Source: Podarcis raffonei
Taxonomy: Eukaryota; Chordata; Lepidosauria; Squamata; Lacertidae
NCBI RefSeq assembly: GCF_027172205.1
Contig: NC_070619.1
Coordinates: 7,614,459 to 7,678,458 of the forward strand
DNA length: 64,000 bases
Direction: 5' to 3'
The first letter of the stretch is position 1, and each line of letters opens with the position of its first letter. This document shows, piece by piece, positions 63,649 to 64,000 of the stretch. The notes under the pieces were generated by a model. That model had not been told where the DNA came from. It made no database searches and was given only the letters and a program-made list of their open reading frames with translations. A program made the position numbers and the translations under genes.

Positions 63649-63774
63649 CGAAGCAGCGCCGGCCATTGTCAGAGAGCACAAAGCCAGGTGGGCAGATGCA
63701 CTGGAAGCTTCCAGGTGCGTTGGTACAGGTTCCGAAGAGGCAGATGTTGGGCTCCTCTTCGCACTCATTGATAT
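63649..63774 (-). CDS. FBN3: FBN3 exon: cbEGF31, first exon inside the window
   Basis: [17 protein letters not shown] ... [12 protein letters not shown], 42 residues, six Cys. In FBN1 the same wording ([18 protein letters not shown]) directly precedes TB6. Acceptor TGTGAACAG|ATATC, donor CTTCG|GTGAGT. The preceding exons lie beyond 64000. Confidence 0.95.
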
Positions 63775-63934
63775 CTGTTCACACCAACAAAACAGGAGGC
63801 TTGTTAAAGCAGCTAAAAGAACAATGGGTTGTCTCCAATGTTAGTCCTTCTCAAAGTGAAATAAAAGGGTGCCTTGGGTCCATTGACACCAACAGGTCTA
63901 CTCTAGTCAGAGGTCAGTCAGCTGCAACGCAAAT

Positions 63935-64000
63935 ATACAGCCGTATCCGAAGGAGCGTCTCCAACCCCATCGTCCAGCCCGGACACTGAGGTCCAGCACC
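63935..64000 (+). mobile_element. L2-type LINE piece, runs off right edge
   Basis: GAAGGAGCGTCTCCAACCCC and CCAGCCCGGACACTGAGG match the coding sense of the L2-type C-terminus (KERLHPHRSARTLRS). Confidence 0.75.

Larger units (their letters stand above)
37241..63774 (-). other. FBN3: Fibrillin-3 gene, 3' part (17 exons), continues beyond right edge
   Basis: The gene encodes an extracellular microfibril glycoprotein. Seventeen minus-strand exons give cbEGF31, TB6, cbEGF32-36, TB7, cbEGF37-43 and the C-terminal domain, the exact order at the end of vertebrate fibrillins: five cbEGFs between the last two TB domains and seven after them. All splice sites are GT-AG and frames join without a break: phase 1 between domain exons, phase 2 after the double-cbEGF exon, phase 0 before the last. 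The coding total is 2573 bases, about 857 residues. The FBN3 call, rather than FBN1 or FBN2, rests mainly on CTXN1 next door, its neighbourhood in human 19p13.2. FBN1/FBN2-like wording in many domains is expected of paralogues. Every cysteine of the TB and cbEGF domains is present, so the gene looks functional. Confidence 0.9.

Overview
The window looks like squamate reptile genomic DNA (lizard or snake; a lacertid-type lizard is only a guess). The reasons are two vertebrate genes whose closest match is the CTXN1/FBN3 neighbourhood of human 19p13.2, and a repeat mix typical of squamates: RTE-BovB, CR1, L2-type and L1 LINEs, about twenty copies of one ~350 bp tRNA-derived SINE, several MITE families and many (AAT)n arrays. 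There is no prokaryotic gene organisation, CRISPR array or phage.

Layout. 1-27.9 kb is mostly LINE, SINE and MITE sequence: an L1 ORF2 fragment running off the left edge, BovB fragments, a long L2-type reverse transcriptase on the minus strand at 5.5-7.7 kb, and CR1 at 11 kb. Two unique, CpG-rich islands (about 4.62-5.12 kb and 18.29-18.84 kb) each end in a strong plus-strand splice donor and are candidate 5' non-coding exons for the next gene. At 28.05-28.30 kb a single exon encodes a complete 84-residue cortexin-1 (CTXN1, plus strand), with a splice acceptor at 27.89 kb and a polyadenylation signal at 28.60 kb. From 28.6 to 37.2 kb no coding exon is visible.

37.24-63.77 kb holds the 3' part of a fibrillin gene on the minus strand: 17 exons, 2573 coding bases. 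They encode cbEGF31, TB6, cbEGF32-36, TB7, cbEGF37-43 and the C-terminal propeptide with a basic furin-type site. Domain order, exon lengths and intron phases follow the fibrillin pattern without a gap or a broken reading frame. The tail-to-tail neighbour CTXN1 points to FBN3 rather than FBN1 or FBN2. The 5' part of the gene lies beyond the right edge.

The introns carry most of the SINE and MITE insertions, many with readable target-site duplications, which makes the window a useful record of nested insertion. I found no clearly novel multi-gene system. The items most worth follow-up are the FBN3 C-terminal (asprosin/placensin-like) peptide, the compressed CTXN1-FBN3 spacing, and several well-bounded MITE families with perfect target-site duplications.

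Repeat names used below are local labels: SINE-A (tRNA head, BovB-like tail, ~350 bp), SINE-B (MIR/CORE-like), SINE-C and SINE-D (other tRNA-derived types), MITE-1 (TA sites, termini CAGTGGTACC), MITE-2 (TA sites, 259 bp), MITE-3 (8-bp sites, termini CATAGCTGTCAAC), MITE-4 (8-bp sites, ~130 bp palindrome). Repeat boundaries are approximate unless a target-site duplication is quoted.
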